This document shows, piece after piece, positions 1-9,612 of a stretch of DNA of 64,000 nt; position 1 is the first letter of the stretch, and each line of letters begins with the position of its first letter. The stretch spans positions 1,798,001 to 1,862,000 of the forward strand of contig OY969771.1 in the NCBI GenBank assembly GCA_963702925.1. The letters run 5' to 3'. This DNA is from CAIKMD01 sp963702925 (GTDB taxonomy: Bacteria > Pseudomonadota > Alphaproteobacteria > ATCC43930 > CGMCC-115725). A program made the translations under genes and the position numbers. Below the pieces are notes generated by a model that was not told where the DNA came from, did no database searches, and saw only the letters and a list, made by a program, of their open reading frames with translations.

Positions 1-399
1 CGCCGGCTGGTTGAGGGCATTGATGGTGCCGAGCGCCACGGTCAGCCCGAACAGCATCCAGATGTCGATGACGCCGGTAAAAGTCAGGATCGCCAAGGCC
101 CATGACTGGATCATGCCGAGCACCAGCGATATCTGGATCAGCCAGACACGGTTGGTGCGATCCGCGAGCGCGCCCGCAAAAGGCGTGATCACAACCGATG
201 GAATCAGATCGCCCGCCGCGCACATGCCGAGCCAGAAACCGGAATGGGTCAGCTGCCAGGCGAGCCAGCCGACGGCGATGCGTTGAATCCAGATGCCGAT
301 CAGCGAGATCGAATTGCCGATCGTGTAAACGCGATAATTGCGATTGCGCAAAACGCGCAGCGCATGCCCGAAACCCGATTGCGTTTCCTCGCCCGCCAC
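1..399 (-). CDS. MFS transporter, N-terminal part (cut by window edge)
   Basis: The reading frame is open from a GTG at 399 through the left edge of the window, giving the first 133 residues. A purine-rich GGGGG lies just upstream of the GTG, so I use it as the start; no ATG is available in frame. The product has the layout of the EntS-like (MFS_3) branch of the major facilitator superfamily: an Arg-rich cytoplasmic start (LRNRNYRVY), a first membrane helix (IGNSISLIGIWIQRIAVGWL), a second helix, and the loop motif GALADRTNRVW, which corresponds to the conserved MFS motif A between helices 2 and 3. Such proteins export small molecules across the inner membrane. The substrate cannot be told from this fragment. 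The family call is firm; function beyond 'MFS exporter' is not supported. Confidence 0.8.
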   Translation of the reverse strand, partial: MAGEETQSGFGHALRVLRNRNYRVYTIGNSISLIGIWIQRIAVGWLAWQLTHSGFWLGMCAAGDLIPSVVITPFAGALADRTNRVWLIQISLVLGMIQSWALAILTFTGVIDIWMLFGLTVALGTINALNQPA

Positions 400-486
400 T
401 CGACCCCCGCTTATCGCCGAAGATGTTAGCAGAGAGTCGGGCAAAACCGGATTTACAAATAATGCCAGCACACCCACGTTCTCGTC

Positions 487-675
487 ATGCGGCAAGATGA
501 GGAGCACGACCGCGACGCGGAGCGCCAGACCAAGGCTTTGGCCGGGCTTGCCTTCCTTTTGGCGCTGGCCCTGGTCGGCTTTTATCTGATTGTTCATCTC
601 CAGATGACCGGCGGGATCGAGGATTGCCTTCTGGCGCAACGCAGTAATTGCAACGCCCTGCTCGACCGCCCGTGA
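487..675 (+). CDS. Small single-pass membrane protein of unknown function
   Basis: This 62-residue protein has a charged N-terminus (residues 1-16), one clear membrane helix (about residues 17-37, LAGLAFLLALALVGFYLIVHL) and a short tail with two cysteines in the pattern CLLAQRSNC. The paired cysteines on the far side of the membrane could form a disulfide if the tail is periplasmic. Reading frame, codon use and hydrophobic profile are those of a real small gene, and it ends five bases before the stop codon of the convergent RND permease gene. I do not recognise the family with certainty and assign no function. Confidence 0.6.
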   Translation: MRQDEEHDRDAERQTKALAGLAFLLALALVGFYLIVHLQMTGGIEDCLLAQRSNCNALLDRP

Positions 676-680
676 GCAGC

Positions 681-3600
681 TTATTCAGCCGCGCTCGTCA
701 CCGTATCGGTTTTTGCGCGCGTGCCTGCTTTACGCCACGACGCAGCAATCCTCTGCTTCAATCGCTCGAGATAGAGATAGATCACCGGCGTGGTGTAGAG
801 CGTGAGGAGCTGCGAGACGAGCAGGCCGCCGACGATCGCGATGCCCATCGGCCGGCGCAACTCCGACCCCGCGCCATGCCCGATCGCCAGCGGCAGACCC
901 GCCAGCAGCGCCGACATCGTCGTCATCATGATCGGCCGGAAACGCAACAGACAGGCCTCGTGAATCGCTTCGAGCGGGGACTTCCCGTGTTCGCGCTCGG
1001 CCTCGAGCGCGAAATCGATCATCATGATCGCGTTCTTCTTGACGATCCCGATCAGCAGCACCACGCCGACGATCGCGATCACGCTCAAATCGTAGCCGAA
1101 AAGCATCAGCCAAATCAGCGCGCCGACGCCCGCCGACGGCAGCGCCGAGAGAATCGTGATCGGGTGGATATAGCTCTCATAGAGAACGCCAAGCACGATA
1201 TAGACGACGAGGATCGCGGCGGCGATGAGGAGCGGGGTTGACGAGAGCGAGGCTTGGAAGGCCTGCGCCGTGCCCTGGAAAGCGCCTTGCAAGGTCGCCG
1301 GCGCCTTGAGATCGGCGCGCATCTGATCGATTTCGGCGACCGCCTCGCCGAGCGCGGTACCCTGGGCCAAGTTGAACGAGAGGGTCACGGCGGGGAACTG
1401 GCCCTGATGGTTGACCGTGAGCGGTTCGACCTTGTCGACGAAATGCGCGAAGGTACTCAGCGGAACCCGCGCGCCGCCCGCCGCAACGACATAGAGATTC
1501 GACAGCACGCTCGGATCGGTCTGAAATTGTGGCTGGACCTCGAGGATGATCCAATATTGGTTGCTCGCGGTGAACATGTCGCCCACGACGCGCGAGCCGA
1601 AGGCGTCGTAAAGCGTGTCATCGACGAGCTGCGGCGTGATGCCTAGACGCGCGGCCGCATCGCGGTCGATTTCGACATCGACATGGGGCGCCGAGATTTG
1701 CTGATCGGACGCGACATCGCGGAGGCCCGGCAGTTTGCTCATCGCCTCCTCGACCTTGGGCGCCCACTGATCAAGCTCCTCGCTATCCGTGTCGGTGAGC
1801 GTGTACTGGTACTGCGTGCGGCTGAGCCGGCCGCCGACATTGATATCCTGGCCCGCCTGCATGAAGAACTTGACGCCGGGCACTTGCGCCACAACGGGGC
1901 GCAAGCGCGCGATCACTTGATCGGCGCTCGCGCTCCGCTGCTCGAAGGGCTTCAGCTGGATCATCATCCGGCCGGTGCTTTCGGAGGAATTGCCGCCCGT
2001 GGCCCCGGCAAAGCCGGTGACGCTGTCGATCGCCGGATCCCGGCGGATCTTGTCGATGAGCTGCTGCATCAGATCGGACATGCCGGCGAAGGACGTATCT
2101 TGGCGGGCATCGGCTTCGCCGAAGATGAAACCCGTATCCTCTTGCGGGAAGAAGCCCTTTGGTATGGCGATGTAGAGGATGGCGGTCAGTGCGATCAGCC
2201 CCAGGGTGGGCAAAAGAGTCAGGAATTGATGGCGCAACACCCAGGTGAGGCCGCGATCGTAAAACTGGACGATGCCGTCGAAGAAATCCTCGGCCCATTG
2301 GTTTAGCCGGCCGCGACGATGCGGCTCTTCGTGCTTCAGGAACAGCGCGCACATGACCGGCGTCAAGGTGAGCGAAATAAAAGCCGAAACCACCACGGCG
2401 ATCGTGACCGTCATCGCGAATTCGCGGAACAGCCGGCCGATGATGCCGCTCATGAATATCAGCGGAATGAACACGGCAATCAGCGAGATCGTGATCGAGA
2501 CGATCGTAAAGCCGATCTGGCCCGCGCCCTTGAGCGCCGCATCGAACGGCAAATCGCCCGCTTCGATGTAGCGCACGATGTTCTCGATCATGACGATGGC
2601 GTCGTCGACGACGAAGCCCACCGCGATGGTAAGGCCCATCAGCGACAAATTGTCGAGACTGTAGCCGAGCGCGTACATGACCGCGAAAGTGCCGATGATC
2701 GAGAGCGGCACGGCGATGCTGGGGATGATCGTCGCCCAAAGCTTGCGAAGAAAGACGAAGATCACCAACACCACGAGACAGATGGTGAGGATAAGCGTGA
2801 ATCGGACGTCGGAAACCGAGGCGCGAATCGTCAAGGTACGGTCCGACATCACGTCGATTTTGACCGCAGGCGGAATGGAGGGACGCAGCTGCGCCATGAG
2901 CGCGTTGATGCGATCGACCGTGGCAACAGTGTTGGCGCCCGCCGCGCGATGCACCAGCAGCAGTTCCGCTGGCTTGCCGTTGAACCAGGCGCCAACGCGA
3001 TCCGTGGCGACCGAATCGATCGCTTGCCCGACATCCTTGACGCGCACCGGCGCGCCATTCCGGTACGCGACAATCACGTTGTTGAAGGATTGGGCGTTGA
3101 GGAGTTGGTCGTTGGTGTCGAGCGTGATGGCCTGATGGGCGTTTTCGAGGTCGCCCTTCGGCTGATCGACGCTGGTACTCGCGAGCGCGTTGCGAACATC
3201 CTCGATGCCGATGCCCCGGGCCGCGAGTTCCTCGGGATCGACCTGGACGCGCACCGCGTATTTCTGCTCGCCACCGATATCGACCTGGGAGACGCCCGGC
3301 ACGGTCGAGATGCGCTGTGCCAGCACGGTATAGGCGTAATCATCGACCTTGCTCATGGGCAAGCTATCCGAATGGATCGCGTAAATCAGGATCGCGAGGT
3401 CGGCGGGATTGACCTTCTTGTAGGTGGGTGGATTGGGCAGGGTCTTGGGCAGCAACCCCCCGGCGGCGTTGATCGCGGTTTGCACATCCTGCGCGGCGCC
3501 ATCGATGTTGCGATCGAGATCGAATTGTAGCGTGATCGAGGTCGAGCCGAGACCGCTCGTCGAGGTCATCTGGTCGAGCCCCTGGATCGCCGCGAATTGC

Positions 3601-3806
3601 TGCTCGAGCGGCGTGGCGACCGATGACGCCATGGTATCCGGCGACGCGCCCGGAAGCTGCGCGGTCACGGTGATCGTCGGGAAATCGACACTGGGGAGCG
3701 CCGCCACCGGCAGCGAGCGGTAGCCGACGAGGCCAAACACGAGGATGCCGAGCATCAGCAGCGAGGTGGCGATCGGCCGCCGGATAAAGGGCTCGGAAAT
3801 GCTCAT
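681..3806 (-). CDS. RND efflux permease, HAE1/MdtB-MdtC type (copy 1)
   Basis: This is a full-length 1041-residue resistance-nodulation-division inner-membrane pump, which uses the proton gradient to extrude drugs or other amphiphiles through a tripartite complex. The N-terminus (MSISEPFIRRPIATSLL) is the standard HAE1 start, so the ATG at 3806 is chosen although the frame stays open upstream. Visible signatures are the motif-A region VGFVVDDAIVMIENIVRYIE with the two aspartates of the proton relay, GFFPQEDTG after helix 7, and the C-terminal half repeat ending near VIYLYLERLKQR. It follows its membrane fusion protein (3845-5011) by 38 bases on the same strand and is paralogous to the permease at 6475. 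No outer-membrane TolC partner is encoded here. Confidence 0.95.
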   Translation of the reverse strand: MSISEPFIRRPIATSLLMLGILVFGLVGYRSLPVAALPSVDFPTITVTAQLPGASPDTMASSVATPLEQQFAAIQGLDQMTSTSGLGSTSITLQFDLDRNIDGAAQDVQTAINAAGGLLPKTLPNPPTYKKVNPADLAILIYAIHSDSLPMSKVDDYAYTVLAQRISTVPGVSQVDIGGEQKYAVRVQVDPEELAARGIGIEDVRNALASTSVDQPKGDLENAHQAITLDTNDQLLNAQSFNNVIVAYRNGAPVRVKDVGQAIDSVATDRVGAWFNGKPAELLLVHRAAGANTVATVDRINALMAQLRPSIPPAVKIDVMSDRTLTIRASVSDVRFTLILTICLVVLVIFVFLRKLWATIIPSIAVPLSIIGTFAVMYALGYSLDNLSLMGLTIAVGFVVDDAIVMIENIVRYIEAGDLPFDAALKGAGQIGFTIVSITISLIAVFIPLIFMSGIIGRLFREFAMTVTIAVVVSAFISLTLTPVMCALFLKHEEPHRRGRLNQWAEDFFDGIVQFYDRGLTWVLRHQFLTLLPTLGLIALTAILYIAIPKGFFPQEDTGFIFGEADARQDTSFAGMSDLMQQLIDKIRRDPAIDSVTGFAGATGGNSSESTGRMMIQLKPFEQRSASADQVIARLRPVVAQVPGVKFFMQAGQDINVGGRLSRTQYQYTLTDTDSEELDQWAPKVEEAMSKLPGLRDVASDQQISAPHVDVEIDRDAAARLGITPQLVDDTLYDAFGSRVVGDMFTASNQYWIILEVQPQFQTDPSVLSNLYVVAAGGARVPLSTFAHFVDKVEPLTVNHQGQFPAVTLSFNLAQGTALGEAVAEIDQMRADLKAPATLQGAFQGTAQAFQASLSSTPLLIAAAILVVYIVLGVLYESYIHPITILSALPSAGVGALIWLMLFGYDLSVIAIVGVVLLIGIVKKNAIMMIDFALEAEREHGKSPLEAIHEACLLRFRPIMMTTMSALLAGLPLAIGHGAGSELRRPMGIAIVGGLLVSQLLTLYTTPVIYLYLERLKQRIAASWRKAGTRAKTDTVTSAAE

Positions 3807-3844
3807 CCCGGGAATTCTCGAAACAACTTGCGGGCGGCTGCCAA

Positions 3845-5011
3845 TCAGCCGCCCGAAACGGACGAGGCCGTGCTTTGCCCCGCGGTTTGCACAGCGACTT
3901 TGGTGCCCTGCGCGAGCCGGTATTGACCGTCGACGACAACGCGCTCGCCGGTCGCGAGGCCGTGAGCGATGACCGCGACACCTTCTTCGGTTTCGGTCAC
4001 CTGAACCTGACGCATCTCGACCGTATTGTCGGGCTTGATGACGAAGAGGAAATCGCCGTTCGATCCTTCTTGGACCGTGCGCGCCGGCACGGTCACCGCA
4101 TCTTTCAAGACTCCGACCACGAGACGAAGATTGACGAACGCGCCCGGCCACAGAGCCTCGTCCTGATTGTCGAAGCTCGCCTTCAGATGCACCGTGCCGG
4201 TCGTCTGATCGATCTGATTGTCGATGAGTGTCAGCTTGCCGAGCGCGATCTGGCGCTGATCGTCCGCCGAGCGCGCCTGCGCCACGACCGGCCCGCTTGA
4301 AGCCGCTTGGCGAATGGCATCGAATTGATTTTGCGGCGCCGTGAAGCTGACGAAGATCGGCTTCAACTGGGTGATCGTGACCAGCGAGGTATTGTCGGTC
4401 GCATGGACAAGATTGCCGAGATCGACCTGGCGCGCGCCGGTGCGGCCATCGATCGGCGAGCGGATATCGGCGTAGTCGAGATTAAGTTGCGCGCTATCGA
4501 TCGCCGCTTGATCGGCTTGCACCGTCCCCTCGAGCGCCGCAGCCGACGCGGAATCGGTATCGAATTGCTGGTGCGAGACGAAATCTTTGCTCAGCAATGG
4601 TTTGTCGCGCCCAACATTCAACCGCGCATTGGCCAGCTGCGCCTGGTCGCGCGCCAAATTCGCCTGTGCCTGGGCAAGAGCGGCCTGAAACGGGCGCGGA
4701 TCGATCTCGAAAAGGAGATCGCCCGCCTTGACCTCTTGTCCCTCGGTGAAGTCGACCTTGACGATCTGGCCATCGGCTCGGCTTTTGATGGTCACGCTGT
4801 TGTAAGCCTGGACCGTGCCGATACCGCGCACATAGACCGGCATGTCCCTGGCCTCGGCCGTCCCCGCCGTGACCGGGACAGAGGTCGATTGGCCGTCATC
4901 GCGCGACTGCGCTGCCGCCTTCTCCTGCAAATGGCCGTAGACCACAGCGCCGACCGCAACCGCCGCGACAAGCCCGGCGATGAGACCAAACTTTCGGTGT
5001 TTTTCCTGCAC
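3845..5011 (-). CDS. RND efflux membrane fusion protein (periplasmic adaptor, copy 1)
   Basis: HlyD/MdtA-family adaptor that links an RND permease to an outer-membrane channel. With the GTG start at 5011 (GGAG six bases upstream) it is 388 residues and begins with a short basic stretch followed directly by a membrane anchor (FGLIAGLVAAVAVGAVVYG). The frame is open further up, with an ATG at 5080 and a start at 5110, but neither has a ribosome site and both would put a 23- to 33-residue tail before the anchor. Recognisable parts are the barrel-sandwich lipoyl halves (SRADGQIVKVDFTEGQEVKAGD and SPIDGRTGARQVDLGNLV), a coiled-coil hairpin rich in AQANLARDQAQLANARLN, and the beta-barrel LWPGAFVNLRL. 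It is cotranscribed with the permease downstream. Confidence 0.92.
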   Translation of the reverse strand: MQEKHRKFGLIAGLVAAVAVGAVVYGHLQEKAAAQSRDDGQSTSVPVTAGTAEARDMPVYVRGIGTVQAYNSVTIKSRADGQIVKVDFTEGQEVKAGDLLFEIDPRPFQAALAQAQANLARDQAQLANARLNVGRDKPLLSKDFVSHQQFDTDSASAAALEGTVQADQAAIDSAQLNLDYADIRSPIDGRTGARQVDLGNLVHATDNTSLVTITQLKPIFVSFTAPQNQFDAIRQAASSGPVVAQARSADDQRQIALGKLTLIDNQIDQTTGTVHLKASFDNQDEALWPGAFVNLRLVVGVLKDAVTVPARTVQEGSNGDFLFVIKPDNTVEMRQVQVTETEEGVAVIAHGLATGERVVVDGQYRLAQGTKVAVQTAGQSTASSVSGG

Positions 5012-5329
5012 GCGCGCTCCGTTGCTTCGCTTCGATGCACGTGCCGCCGCTTTGCTGCACTGCACATTTCCTATAGGCATGTGGGTAGGGGCACGTTCCC
5101 CTGCGATCACGAAGAGTTTTATGACAAAAACTTCATTTTGCCGGCCCGGTCGATATCATCGGCTGCAGCCGCGCGCTTCTGGCTGTTAATCGGCCGCAGG
5201 CGCGCGCGGTTGGCTGTTAATCTATGGTCAGCAAAGCTTTTATAGTATGATTGCGCCGCTTTCGGCCGCACGACTTGCCGCGCTGAACAGCCCTAAAAAA
5301 AACGGTATCAGAACGGCGGAACGATCGGG
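5012..5329. promoter_or_regulatory. Divergent control region between the two RND efflux units
   Basis: No gene is apparent in these 318 bases, although the longer alternative starts of the minus-strand adaptor would reach to 5110. The region holds a 12-base direct repeat TGGCTGTTAATC at 5180-5191 and 5211-5222, with starts 31 bases apart (about three helical turns). Similar GC-rich sequence precedes each copy. A TATAGT hexamer at 5241-5246 could be a -10 element for the rightward unit, and no good -35 hexamer precedes it; the second repeat covers the -35 position. That layout suggests a shared regulator binding site, but no regulator gene is adjacent. The repeats are seen directly; the promoter and operator roles are inference. 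Confidence 0.5.
5180..5222. repeat. Pair of 12-base direct repeats, candidate operator
   Basis: TGGCTGTTAATC occurs identically at 5180-5191 and 5211-5222 in the divergent efflux promoter region. The same-face spacing of 31 bases and the overlap of the second copy with the expected -35 position favour a protein-binding role. Confidence 0.5.
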
Positions 5330-6478
5330 ATGAAACAATTGAAATGGGCCGTCGCCGGTGTGGCGATCTTGGCAATTGGTGGGCTTCTCGGCGGGTCTCA
5401 TTGGTTAAGCACTGCTGATGCGCAGACCGCTTCCGGACGGCCGCAAGGCCCGGTGCCGGTGCGGGTCGCCGAAGCCGCCGTGAAGCCGACGCCCGTCGAG
5501 TTCGACACGATCGGTACCGCGCAAACGATTGCGTCGGTGTCGGTGAAGTCGCGCCTCGACGCCGTGATCGACAAGGTCTTGGTTCAGGACGGCCAGTTCG
5601 TGAAGGCCGGCGACGTCATGTTCCAGCTCGACAGCCGCGCCGCCGAGGCCCAGCTCCATCAAGCCGAGGCGACCTTGGCGCGCGATCAGGCAACTTTTGC
5701 GAATGCGCAGCGCGACGTCGAACGTTACAAGCCGCTCGTCAGCAAGGATTTCGTCTCGCATCAGCAATTCGACACCAGCACCACGACCGCCAAGGCGCTC
5801 GAAGCGACGGTGCAGGCCGACCAAGCGCAGGTCGAGAACGCGAAAGTGCTGCTGTCCTATTACACCATTACGGCGCCGATCGACGGCCGGGTCGGGATGG
5901 TCGCGATCAAGCGCGGCAACAGCCTCAAGTCGAACGACCTGCCGCTCGCCAGCATCAATCAGATTCAACCGATCTATGTCAGCTTCGCGCTGCCGCAGAA
6001 CCAACTCCCCGAATTGCGCGCCGCGATGAAGCAAGATTCGGTGACGGTGCGGGTCTTGCCGCAAGGCGACAAGGGTGCGCCGGTCGAAGGCAAGGTCGCG
6101 TTCTTCGACAATTCCATCGACGCCACCTCGGGGACCATCAGCGTGCGCGCCACGTTTTCGAACGACGAGCAGCGTTTGTGGCCGGGACAGTTCGTCAATG
6201 TGATGGTCCTGGTGCGCACCGACGCTGACGCGCTGGTCGTGCCGCCCGCGGCGATCCAGGTCGGGCAACAAGGCAATTACGTCTTCGTCATCAAGGACGA
6301 CAACACGGCCGAAACGCGGCTGGTCACGGTCGATCGCACGGTCGGCGGGCAAGCGGTCATCAGCAAAGGGCTGAGCCCGGGCGAGAAGGTCGCGATCGAC
6401 GGCCAGCTTCGCCTCAATGACGGCGTCCGGGTTCAGATCGTCACCGGCGACGCGCAAAAGCCGCGTGACGCGTCATGA
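5330..6478 (+). CDS. RND efflux membrane fusion protein (copy 2)
   Basis: A 382-residue HlyD/MdtA-type periplasmic adaptor, paralogous to the one at 3845-5011; the coiled-coil tip contains the same words (LVSKDFVSHQQFDT here, LLSKDFVSHQQFDT there). The N-terminus is an uncleaved anchor or signal (WAVAGVAILAIGGLLGG) followed by the lipoyl half SRLDAVIDKVLVQDGQFVKAGD, the helical hairpin, the second lipoyl half APIDGRVGMVAIKRGN and the barrel LWPGQFVNVMV. Its TGA overlaps the ATG of the permease gene in an ATGA junction, so the two are translationally coupled. Upstream lies the repeat-containing divergent region. Confidence 0.93.
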   Translation: MKQLKWAVAGVAILAIGGLLGGSHWLSTADAQTASGRPQGPVPVRVAEAAVKPTPVEFDTIGTAQTIASVSVKSRLDAVIDKVLVQDGQFVKAGDVMFQLDSRAAEAQLHQAEATLARDQATFANAQRDVERYKPLVSKDFVSHQQFDTSTTTAKALEATVQADQAQVENAKVLLSYYTITAPIDGRVGMVAIKRGNSLKSNDLPLASINQIQPIYVSFALPQNQLPELRAAMKQDSVTVRVLPQGDKGAPVEGKVAFFDNSIDATSGTISVRATFSNDEQRLWPGQFVNVMVLVRTDADALVVPPAAIQVGQQGNYVFVIKDDNTAETRLVTVDRTVGGQAVISKGLSPGEKVAIDGQLRLNDGVRVQIVTGDAQKPRDAS

Positions 6479-9400
6479 GCCTGCCGGAGCTTTGTATCCG
6501 TCGTCCGGTGATGACGACGCTGTTGATGTTGGCGTTCGTCATCTTCGGCCTGTTCAGTTATCGCTTGCTGCCGGTCGCGGCGATCCCGCGTGTCGATTTT
6601 CCGACCATCGTTGTCAACGCCCAGCTGCCGGGCGCAAGCCCGGAGACCATGGCCTCGTCGGTCGCGACGCCGCTCGAGCGCCAGTTCTCGACCATCGCAG
6701 GCCTCAACTCGATGGTTTCGTCGAGCGGCCAAGGCGTAACCTCGATCACCATGCAGTTCGACCTGAGCCGCGACATCGACGGCGCAGCCTTGGACGTGCA
6801 ATCAGCTTTGACCAGCGCGGCCAAACGTCTGCCGACGCAGATGACGACACCGCCGAGCTTCATCAAGGCCAATCCTGCGGATGCGCCGGTCATCTTTCTC
6901 AATCTGAGCTCGTCGACCTTGCCGCTTTCGGCGGTGGACGAATACGCCGAAACCCTGATCGCGCAACGCATCTCAACCTTGAGCGGCGTGTCGCAGGTGC
7001 TGGTGATGGGCCAGCAGAAATTCGCCGTCCGCATCCAGGCCAATCCCGAGGCGCTCGCCGCCAAGGGAATGACGCTCGACGATCTCCAAAGCGCGGTGGC
7101 GGCCGCGAATTCGAGCGCGCCGGTCGGAACCCTGATGGGCCCCGAGCAAGCCTTCACCCTGCAAGCGAACGGTCAGCTCGAGCACGCCGACCGGTACCAG
7201 AATCTGATCGTCGCTTACCGCAACGGCTCGCCGGTGCGGCTCAAGGACGTGGCAGTCGCGGTCGACAGCGTCGAGAACGACCGCCTCGCGAGCTGGTATA
7301 ACGGCCAGCGCGGAATTTTGTTGGGCGTCCAGCGTCAGCCCGACGCCAACACGGTGCAGGTCGTCGACAGCGTGAAGGCGCTTTTGCCGTTGTTCGAGGC
7401 GGAGTTGCCGGCCTCGGTCAAGCTCACCGTGATGCTCGATCGCTCGGTTTCGATCCGCAACTCCGTCAACGACGTGCAATTCACCTTGCTGTTGACCGCC
7501 GCGTTGGTGGTGCTGGTGATCTTCATCTTCCTGCGCAACGTCACCGCGACCATCATTCCGGCCTTGGCGCTTCCGGTCTCGGTGATCGGCACCTTTGCCG
7601 GGATGGAGTTGCTGGGTTACAGCATCGACAATCTGTCGCTGATGGCGCTGACCTTGTCGGTCGGGTTCGTGGTCGACGACGCGATCGTCATGCTCGAAAA
7701 CATTGTGCGCCATGTCGAAGGCGGCGAGCGCGTGATCGATGCCGCCTTTCGCGGTTCGCGCGAGATCGCCTTCACCATTTTGTCCATCACCTTATCCTTG
7801 GTGGCGGTGTTCATCCCGGTCTTGTTCATGGGCGGGGTGGTCGGCCGCGTATTCCGCGAATTCGCCGTCACCATCAGCATGACGATTCTGATTTCTGGTT
7901 TCGTTTCGCTGACCTTGACGCCGATGCTCGCCTCGCGCCTTTTGAAAGCGGCGCATGGCGGCGAGCATCACAACATCGTCTATCGTTGGTCCGAAGCCGG
8001 CTTCAACGCCTTGTTCAACGGCTACAAGTCCTCGCTTGCCTTGGTGATGCGCTGGCGGCGGGCGACCTTGTTCGCGACCTTGGTTTCGCTGGCGCTTGCG
8101 GGCTACTTCTTCGTGACCATCCCCAAGGGCTTCTTCCCCATCGAAGACACCGGCACCATCATCGGCTATGTCGAGGCCGCCCAGGATGTGTCGGTCGACA
8201 ACATGGCCGCGCACACGCTCGATGCCGCGAAAGTGATCAAGGCCGATCCGAATATCAGCGACGTCATGGCTTTCAACGGCGTCAGCGGCAGCAATCAGTC
8301 GCTGAACACCGGCGGATTGTTCATCCAGCTGAAGCCGCGCGACGAGCGCGCGCTGTCGGCCACCGAAGTGATTCAGGAATTGCGGCCTAAGATCGCGCGG
8401 CTTCCGGGCGTCAACGGCTATTTCCAGGCGCTGCAGAACATCAATCTCGGCGGACGGCCCGCGAAAGCGGCCTATCAATACACCTTGCAGGACAGCGACA
8501 CGTCGGAGCTCTACCGCTATGGCCAGCTGATGCGCGACCGCGTGGCGCAGCTGGCCGGCTTCCAAGACGTCAACTCCGACCTGCAGCTGCGCAACCGCCT
8601 GGCGATCGTCAACATCGATCGCGACAAAGCCTCGCAACTCGGCATCACGGTCGATCAGATCCGCAACACCTTCTATAGCGCTTTCGGCGCGCGGCAGATT
8701 TCGACGATCTACGAGCCGTCGAACAGTTATTACGTCATCTTGGAGATCGACAAAGCCTTCCAGCAATCGCCCTCCGACTTGTCGAAGATCTATCTGAAAA
8801 GTTCGTCGGGCCAAGCCGTGCCGCTGGGCGCGGTCGCGAACATCAGCTCCGGCCTCGGACCGGTGACGGTCAACCACCAGGGCCAACTGCCCTCGGTCAC
8901 AATCTCGTTCAATCTCCAGCCCGGCTTCTCGCTCGGCACCGCGGTCGGCGAAATCGCGCAGCTCGAGCGCGACGTCAACCTGCCGGTGACGGTCAACACC
9001 AGCTACCAGGGCAATGCCCAGGTCTTCCAGGATGCGCTCAAAGGACAAGGATTGCTGCTCGCGGCGGCTGTGATCGTGATCTATATCGTGCTCGGCATTC
9101 TCTATGAGAGCTTCATCCACCCCATCACGATTCTGTCGGGCCTGCCTGCCGCGGGTCTCGGCGCGCTTTTGACGCTTATGCTGTTCCATCAGGATATGAG
9201 CGTCATCGCCATCATCGGCATTGTTATGCTGATCGGCATCGTGAAGAAAAACGCGATCATGATGATCGATTTTGCGCTCGAACGGCAGCGCGCGGGCAAT
9301 GTCACGGCCGATGAGGCGATCTTCGAGGCCTGTCTCCTGCGCTTCCGGCCGATCATGATGACGACCATGGCGGCGATCATGGGCGGTTTGCCGATCGCCG

Positions 9401-9612
9401 TCGGCTTTGGCGAAGGATCGGAGCTTCGCCGGCCTTTGGGTCTCGTGGTGGTCGGCGGGCTGGTCGTCTCGCAATCCTTGACCCTCTTCATCACGCCGGT
9501 GATCTATCTTTATCTCGAAAAGCTGCGACTGGCCTTCGCGCGCAGCAGCGGAACGGCGCACGCCGCCGGCACCATCGACGATCGCCATGCGGTCCGGGAA
9601 CCGGGTGAATAG
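6475..9612 (+). CDS. RND efflux permease, HAE1/MdtB-MdtC type (copy 2)
   Basis: Full-length 1045-residue RND pump. It starts MSLPELCIRRPVMTTLLML and shows the conserved motif VGFVVDDAIVMLENIVRHVEGG with both relay aspartates, GFFPIEDTG, and the second-half helices VIAIIGIVMLIGIVKKNAIMMIDFALE. The ATG overlaps the adaptor stop. It is clearly homologous to the minus-strand permease at 681-3806 throughout, so the locus carries two paralogous tripartite-pump cores arranged head to head. The downstream TPR gene overlaps its 3' end by 26 bases, implying one transcript of three genes. The substrate is not predictable from sequence alone. Confidence 0.95.
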   Translation: MSLPELCIRRPVMTTLLMLAFVIFGLFSYRLLPVAAIPRVDFPTIVVNAQLPGASPETMASSVATPLERQFSTIAGLNSMVSSSGQGVTSITMQFDLSRDIDGAALDVQSALTSAAKRLPTQMTTPPSFIKANPADAPVIFLNLSSSTLPLSAVDEYAETLIAQRISTLSGVSQVLVMGQQKFAVRIQANPEALAAKGMTLDDLQSAVAAANSSAPVGTLMGPEQAFTLQANGQLEHADRYQNLIVAYRNGSPVRLKDVAVAVDSVENDRLASWYNGQRGILLGVQRQPDANTVQVVDSVKALLPLFEAELPASVKLTVMLDRSVSIRNSVNDVQFTLLLTAALVVLVIFIFLRNVTATIIPALALPVSVIGTFAGMELLGYSIDNLSLMALTLSVGFVVDDAIVMLENIVRHVEGGERVIDAAFRGSREIAFTILSITLSLVAVFIPVLFMGGVVGRVFREFAVTISMTILISGFVSLTLTPMLASRLLKAAHGGEHHNIVYRWSEAGFNALFNGYKSSLALVMRWRRATLFATLVSLALAGYFFVTIPKGFFPIEDTGTIIGYVEAAQDVSVDNMAAHTLDAAKVIKADPNISDVMAFNGVSGSNQSLNTGGLFIQLKPRDERALSATEVIQELRPKIARLPGVNGYFQALQNINLGGRPAKAAYQYTLQDSDTSELYRYGQLMRDRVAQLAGFQDVNSDLQLRNRLAIVNIDRDKASQLGITVDQIRNTFYSAFGARQISTIYEPSNSYYVILEIDKAFQQSPSDLSKIYLKSSSGQAVPLGAVANISSGLGPVTVNHQGQLPSVTISFNLQPGFSLGTAVGEIAQLERDVNLPVTVNTSYQGNAQVFQDALKGQGLLLAAAVIVIYIVLGILYESFIHPITILSGLPAAGLGALLTLMLFHQDMSVIAIIGIVMLIGIVKKNAIMMIDFALERQRAGNVTADEAIFEACLLRFRPIMMTTMAAIMGGLPIAVGFGEGSELRRPLGLVVVGGLVVSQSLTLFITPVIYLYLEKLRLAFARSSGTAHAAGTIDDRHAVREPGE

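Noticed and set aside
681..4151. A longer version of the first RND permease extending into the adaptor gene
   Set aside because: Residues before MSISEPFIRRP are Arg-rich shadow sequence of the adaptor; the conserved HAE1 start is at 3806.
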